This document shows, one piece after another, positions 60,082 to 63,509 of a DNA stretch of 63,509 nucleotides. The position numbers and the translations under genes are program-made. Under the pieces are notes generated by a model. The model did no database searches. It was not told where the DNA came from and saw nothing but the letters and a program-made list of their open reading frames with translations. The stretch lies in assembly GCF_009649785.1 (NCBI RefSeq), contig NZ_WJOK01000030.1, positions 1 through 63,509 of the forward strand, written 5' to 3'. The first letter of the stretch is position 1; each line of letters begins with the position of its first letter. This DNA is from Agrobacterium tumefaciens. Lineage in GTDB: Bacteria > Pseudomonadota > Alphaproteobacteria > Rhizobiales > Rhizobiaceae.

Positions 60082-60690
60082 TCAAATTGTCGAGCGGCGA
60101 TAGCGGCTACGTTCCTGTTCAATGTCTTCCGCTGCGTAGGGTCTCGATGTCTCGTCGAAACGCGTCCAGCCTTGTTCGCGATAAGCGGCGCGGCGTTCGG
60201 CAGGATCAACCCAGCCTTGCCGCTTCAGCACGGCCTCGGCCTCCGGCACCAGATTGTCTTCCACACGGGCGGTTACCAGTGTGCCGCCCCTGCGCACCCC
60301 TTCCGCGTAGAGATTGGCATCCTCTTCGGAAACACCCGAGCGGGTCATAGCTCCGATCAGCCCGCCGGCCGCACCGCCGGCAACAGCGCCGCCGGCTGCT
60401 CCGACTGCCGTTGCGGCAAGCCAACCGGCTGCAACCACCGGCCCCACTCCCGGGATCGCCATCAACCCAAGTCCCGCCAGCAGACCCCCAGCGCCGCCAA
60501 CAAGCGCGCCGATGCCAGCACCCGCGCCGGCGCCCTCAGCAGCATTGGAATCGGAATCCTCTCCATGTCGCCTGTCGGCGTTGCTGGCCACAACGCTGAT
60601 ATCGCTTGACGGCACGCCCGCTCGCTCCAGTTCGGAAACGGCAGCGCTCGCATCATCATAGTCATCGAAAAGTCCGGTTACGGTTCTCAT
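60082..60690 (-). CDS. General stress protein (GsiB/YmaF-like N-domain)
   Basis: This is a 202-residue protein with an N-terminal ferredoxin-like domain ([40 protein letters not shown]) and a glycine/alanine-rich central hydrophobic region ([20 protein letters not shown]). A repeat of the N-domain pattern ([20 protein letters not shown]) follows. Proteins with this build are annotated as general stress protein 17M-like. The ATG at 60690 has GGGAG. It follows the PepSY gene by 26 bases. Confidence 0.75.
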   Translation of the reverse strand: MRTVTGLFDDYDDASAAVSELERAGVPSSDISVVASNADRRHGEDSDSNAAEGAGAGAGIGALVGGAGGLLAGLGLMAIPGVGPVVAAGWLAATAVGAAGGAVAGGAAGGLIGAMTRSGVSEEDANLYAEGVRRGGTLVTARVEDNLVPEAEAVLKRQGWVDPAERRAAYREQGWTRFDETSRPYAAEDIEQERSRYRRSTI

Positions 60691-60716
60691 GTCATTTCTC
60701 CCAAATCCTGCGCGCC

Positions 60717-61034
60717 TCACTTGGCGACGACGTTGCCCTGATAATCGAGCGCGATGGCGACGGTCTTGCCGCCCTTCATGCCCGATGCCATCCACACGCC
60801 CTTGTCATCCTTCGTCAGATTCTTGACCTGGGTGTAACCGGCATCTTCAATCCTCTGTCTGGCCTGCGCCTCAGTGAAGCTATTGGCGCCCTCCACCGGG
60901 GCCGTAGGGTTACTGGCGCCCGGCGTGGCGACAGCAGGCGTATCGCCTCCGGGATTGGCGGTCGGCGTCTGCTGGGCGAAAGCCGACAGCGCGCCGCTCC
61001 CCAGAAGCAACGCAACGAAAACAGTCTTCTTCAT
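60717..61034 (-). CDS. PepSY-domain periplasmic protein
   Basis: This 105-residue protein has a Sec signal (MKKTVFVALLLGSGALSAFA), a linker rich in T/P/G, and a PepSY-like domain (FTEAQARQRIEDAGYTQVKN, GVWMASGMKGGKTVAIALDY). It is likely periplasmic. GGAGG precedes the ATG. An EcfG-type promoter lies 100 bases upstream at 61134. Confidence 0.75.
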   Translation of the reverse strand: MKKTVFVALLLGSGALSAFAQQTPTANPGGDTPAVATPGASNPTAPVEGANSFTEAQARQRIEDAGYTQVKNLTKDDKGVWMASGMKGGKTVAIALDYQGNVVAK

Positions 61035-61133
61035 TGGGATTTTCCTCCGCTTGCATTATGGCTCTCCAGCCTCCCTCTCGGGACTTCCCCCGAGATGGGA
61101 AACCCCTTTCAGGGCCGGCATGGACATCTCCCG

Positions 61134-61158
61134 AACAAACCGACATGCGGAGAGTTCC
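61134..61158 (-). promoter_or_regulatory. EcfG/RpoE2-type promoter
   Basis: On the minus strand GGAAC-N18-TT, 100 bases upstream of the PepSY gene; it could drive both that gene and the general stress protein. Confidence 0.5.
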
Positions 61159-61288
61159 GAAAAATAATGATCGACGAGGAGAATCTCGTTTCGAAAATTC
61201 GGAGCGGATCATGGAGGGCTCGATAGCATACGACCCGCGTAGCCGTTCGAGGGCGTAAGGCCTGCGACACGAACCGGTAAAATGGATA

Positions 61289-61906
61289 TCAGTCCTCGCT
61301 GCCCGGATATTGGCTGTTCTTCAGGAGTCCCGCCAAGTGCACCGTGTTGCGCACAAGGATGCTGATCATGGTTTTAACGGCATCAGGAGTCTCATCGAGA
61401 TCGACGAAATTCTTCGATCCCATCGCCTCCCCTAGCCAATAGGCAACCGCATTTGCCGGGATTGTGAAGCCAACATCATTCAGAGCCTGGAAAAGTTCCG
61501 CAGAAACATGGTGAGCCCCATCCTCATTCCCGACGACTGCCACCGCGGCAACCTTGCCGCAGGAAACCATACGCCCCCGCTCGTCCGTTTCCTCCAGAAA
61601 TGCATCCATGCGCTCCAGCGCTCGCTTGCACACGCTCGAAGGCTGTCCGAGCCATATCGGTGTCCCAAACAAAAGAATATCGGCAGCAAGAATCTTCTCG
61701 CGGATAGCCGGCCAGGCATCCCCCTCGCCTTCGTCTGACGTAACCCCGGCCTTGACGTCATGATCAGCGAGCCAAATCATTTCGCTTTGAACATCGTGAT
61801 CGCCGAGCTCTTGAAGGATCAGGGCCAGAACTCTTTCTGTCGATGACGGCTCTGCCGATGTGGAGGACTTGAGTGTGGCATTCAACGCAAGGGCCTTGAG
61901 AGACAT
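61289..61906 (-). CDS. Flavodoxin-like NAD(P)H reductase
   Basis: This 205-residue protein has the flavodoxin-fold NADPH-dependent FMN reductase pattern, MSLKALALNATLKSSTSAEP, ILAADILLFGTPIWLGQPSS and GKVAAVAVVGNEDGAHHVSA. It binds FMN and probably reduces quinones or similar compounds. AAGGAAT precedes ATG 61906. No stress promoter was seen within 200 bases. Confidence 0.85.
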   Translation of the reverse strand: MSLKALALNATLKSSTSAEPSSTERVLALILQELGDHDVQSEMIWLADHDVKAGVTSDEGEGDAWPAIREKILAADILLFGTPIWLGQPSSVCKRALERMDAFLEETDERGRMVSCGKVAAVAVVGNEDGAHHVSAELFQALNDVGFTIPANAVAYWLGEAMGSKNFVDLDETPDAVKTMISILVRNTVHLAGLLKNSQYPGSED

Positions 61907-62010
61907 GATAATTCCTTCTGTCAGCGGGCTTTGCCGCGTTTGGTCTTCGGTGACGATGTCACGGCGATGACAAGCGATGGCCGCCGCCGCCATCTGACAA
62001 ACCGCCCGAC

Positions 62011-62418
62011 CTAACGCCGGGAAAGTAATCGCGCCATGGCATGATGCGGCGGCGGCTTTTCACCTTCAGAGCCGTTTTCCTTTTCCAGCCGAGCGCGGAT
62101 GTCCTCAATTTCTGCTTCCGTGAGGTGCTCGATCCCGATGAAATCCGCCCGCGCCTCCTCCACAGCTCGAAGCAATTCGTCTAGTTTTGCTTCCATCGCC
62201 GCAGAATCCCGGTTCTGCGAGTTCTGCACGAGGAAAATCATGAGAAAGGTGACAATGGTCGTGCCCGTGTTGATGACCAGTTGCCAGACCTCAGAAAACC
62301 CGAACAGCGGCCCGCTTATTCCCCAGACGATGACTGTGCCAAGCGCGGCGACAAAAGCTGTCGGCGAACCGGAAAAAGACGCTATGCGGCTCGCTAATTG
62401 AGTGAAAAACCTGTCCAT
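62011..62418 (-). CDS. Low-affinity iron permease-like membrane protein
   Basis: This is a 135-residue protein with two membrane helices (GSPTAFVAALGTVIVWGISG, QLVINTGTTIVTFLMIFLVQ) and the tail ELLRAVEEARADFIGIEHLT. It matches the short bacterial low-affinity iron permease/DUF family that also includes stress-related proteins. GAGGTG lies seven bases before ATG 62418. An EcfG-type promoter lies 104 bases upstream. Confidence 0.8.
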   Translation of the reverse strand: MDRFFTQLASRIASFSGSPTAFVAALGTVIVWGISGPLFGFSEVWQLVINTGTTIVTFLMIFLVQNSQNRDSAAMEAKLDELLRAVEEARADFIGIEHLTEAEIEDIRARLEKENGSEGEKPPPHHAMARLLSRR

Positions 62419-62521
62419 GGCGCTGCACCTCATGGCTGACACCGACACTGACGCAGAACACACCTGCCGTATCACCCGCGATCTACGGACCGGCAATGCG
62501 TGCTGCGTTCCGTTGCCCCCA

Positions 62522-62546
62522 AACAAAGAACACGCGCGATGGTTCC
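62522..62546 (-). promoter_or_regulatory. EcfG/RpoE2-type promoter
   Basis: On the minus strand GGAAC-N18-TT, 104 bases upstream of the iron permease-like gene. Confidence 0.5.
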
Positions 62547-62659
62547 GGAACGCGGCGAGTTGGAAGCGAGCAGCACCATGCTTTAAGTACGAAGCAAGAC
62601 GACGTTCACCCGCTGCCAGCCATCTCAAAAGTACAGCACCAGAACGCCATTTCTTCGGG

Positions 62660-63010
62660 CCAATGTGTAGATGGCAAAATTACCCTCTTCAGGACGAGGA
62701 CCACCCACGAACACCGACCCGGTTTTGCGGGCACAGCTACTGCGAGCCAGCTCTTTCTTCAGCCGCCTGTTCTCCTCGGTCACCTCGTCGCCCTTGGCGT
62801 TCGATGCCCCAAACCTCTTCTTCCATTCGTCGTATAGTGAGAGCCGGGCAACGCCGGGACGTTGAGAAACCTCGCAACCGGATAGCCTTCGCGCGTGGTC
62901 TGGTGCACGTCTCGCATACGCAGCACGATTATCTGGAGATGCTTCGTGCCGGCGAGTTGGACAGGGATCAGAAACGCAAAATGCTCCTCGACGCTTGCGC
63001 GGAGGAGCAT
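62660..63010 (-). mobile_element. IS3-type transposase orfA remnant
   Basis: The minus strand contains REGYPVAR, then, after a shift, VSQRPGVARLSLYDEWKKRF, GDEVTEENRRLKKELA, which is the orfA helix-turn-helix and leucine-zipper portion of IS3-family transposases. It is out of frame, with no orfB and no clear ends. It is a fragment of a dead element next to the rRNA operon. Confidence 0.55.
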
Positions 63011-63048
63011 TTTGCTAAGCGATTTGAATGGTTAAACATTCAAGTTTG

Positions 63049-63128
<80 letters not shown>

Positions 63129-63130
63129 TT

Positions 63131-63223
63131 ACCAGCGTAAATCCCTATTGGATTTATCGCGACCAGCGTAAATCCCTATTGGATTTATCGCGACCAGCGT
63201 AAATCCCTATGGGATTTATCGCG
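63131..63223. repeat. Three tandem 31-bp hairpin repeats
   Basis: Three copies of a 31-base unit (accagcgtaaatccctat...) follow one another exactly, with a single base difference in the third. Each contains the inverted repeat AAATCC-N5-GGATTT. They lie between tRNA-fMet and the 5S gene. Confidence 0.9.
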
Positions 63224-63227
63224 ACTG

Positions 63228-63248
63228 CATCACAGGGACGCTGTGATG
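63228..63248. repeat. Hairpin in the tRNA-5S spacer
   Basis: CATCACAG and CTGTGATG form a perfect eight-base stem with a five-base loop. A second hairpin, CAAATTGCC with GGCGATTTG, follows at 63262-63282. Confidence 0.55.
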
Positions 63249-63335
63249 TATAGTTCCGGAGCAAATTGCCGAAGGCGATTTGTCTCCTTTAAGGGACGCA
63301 CGTTGCGTTTTCCTTATGTTTTCATGTTCCGCAAT

Positions 63336-63362
63336 GCAAAAAGGCCGCTTTGAGCGGCCCTT
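63336..63362 (-). terminator. Terminator after the 5S rRNA
   Basis: A GGCCGCT/GCGGCC hairpin has a run of T on the minus-strand 3' side and A on the other, 55-80 bases downstream of the 5S end. The tRNA-fMet gene beyond it may therefore need its own promoter or read-through. Confidence 0.6.
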
Positions 63363-63416
63363 TGTATCGGCTGGGCCGAAGAGTTTGCTTGAGAAGATAT
63401 TTGTTGCGTTTTGCAG

Positions 63417-63509
63417 ACCTGGCAGCGACCTACTCTCCCGCGTCTTGAGACGGAGTACCATTGGCGCTGGGGCGTTTCACGGCCGTGTTCGGAATGGGAA
63501 CGGGTGCAG
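63417..63509 (-). rRNA. rrf: 5S rRNA, 3' part (cut by window edge)
   Basis: The minus strand reads from the window edge as 5S rRNA with the conserved CCCGTTCCCATTCCGAACAC region and the end GAGAGTAGGTCGCTGCCAGG. Only about the last 90 bases are inside. The 16S and 23S genes are expected beyond the right edge. Confidence 0.95.

Noticed and set aside
63131..63223. CRISPR array
   Set aside because: The repeats are directly tandem with no spacers and no cas genes nearby, and they lie within an rRNA operon spacer.

Overview
The window looks like chromosomal DNA of a member of the Rhizobiaceae, most likely the Agrobacterium/Rhizobium complex. The grounds are the gene content and GC-rich coding style, an Omp25/RopB-like porin, a homologue of the Agrobacterium T6SS immunity protein Tdi1, many rhizobial-type small stress proteins, EcfG/RpoE2-type promoters, and an rRNA operon ending in 5S rRNA followed by tRNA-fMet. 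This is inference from sequence features; no database search was possible.

Left part (0-23 kb), accessory DNA. It holds toxin-antitoxin (TA) modules in various states: an intact Phd-like antitoxin next to a dead PemK/MazF toxin, a broken AbiEi-like gene, an intact hipBA pair, an intact HipB with a truncated HipA, and an intact vapBC pair with a clear operator. Between 4 and 10 kb lie orphan immunity-type genes with no toxin beside them (SUKH/SMI1, a GAD-like/DUF1851 Tdi1 relative, DUF1963). At 11.9-15.1 kb a two-gene cassette (an exported protein plus a cytosolic partner of about 150 aa) occurs twice, once intact and once decayed. A FAD-dependent enzyme with a MOSC partner follows at 15.3-17.7 kb. 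Small metabolic genes (kinase, histidine phosphatase, SnoaL-like) and the porin come next.

Middle part (24-46 kb). A GntR regulator with two winged helices and a sucrase/ferredoxin-like protein converge on a nine-gene, tightly overlapping operon on the minus strand (36.1 to 26.3 kb). The operon encodes a complete peptide/opine-type ABC importer, a serine hydrolase, a creatininase-like amidohydrolase, an RraA-like protein, an N-formylglutamate amidohydrolase and an alpha/beta hydrolase. This suggests uptake and stepwise hydrolysis of an amide- or ester-linked compound. The divergent Lrp/AsnC regulator is a pseudogene. Next come a decayed MntA-HepT locus, an SDR relic containing a (GAT)8 microsatellite, a LysR regulator divergent from an MFS exporter and a beta-lactamase-like gene, a GNAT, a DUF4242-cyclase fusion, a methyltransferase, and a serine-recombinase relic marking an old integration.

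Right part (46-62.5 kb), a general stress response island. It carries two Crp/Fnr paralogues, a receiver-like protein, glgA, treZ, an EcfG-type sigma factor, a DUF892 ferritin-like protein, a large KatE catalase, an isochorismatase-like hydrolase, a flavodoxin-type reductase, an iron-permease-like protein and many very small proteins. Nine sites matching GGAAC-N18-TT, the alphaproteobacterial general stress promoter, sit in the right orientation upstream of these genes.

Right edge (62.6-63.5 kb). An IS3-type orfA relic, tRNA-fMet, a spacer made almost entirely of short hairpins, and the 3' end of a 5S rRNA gene on the minus strand.
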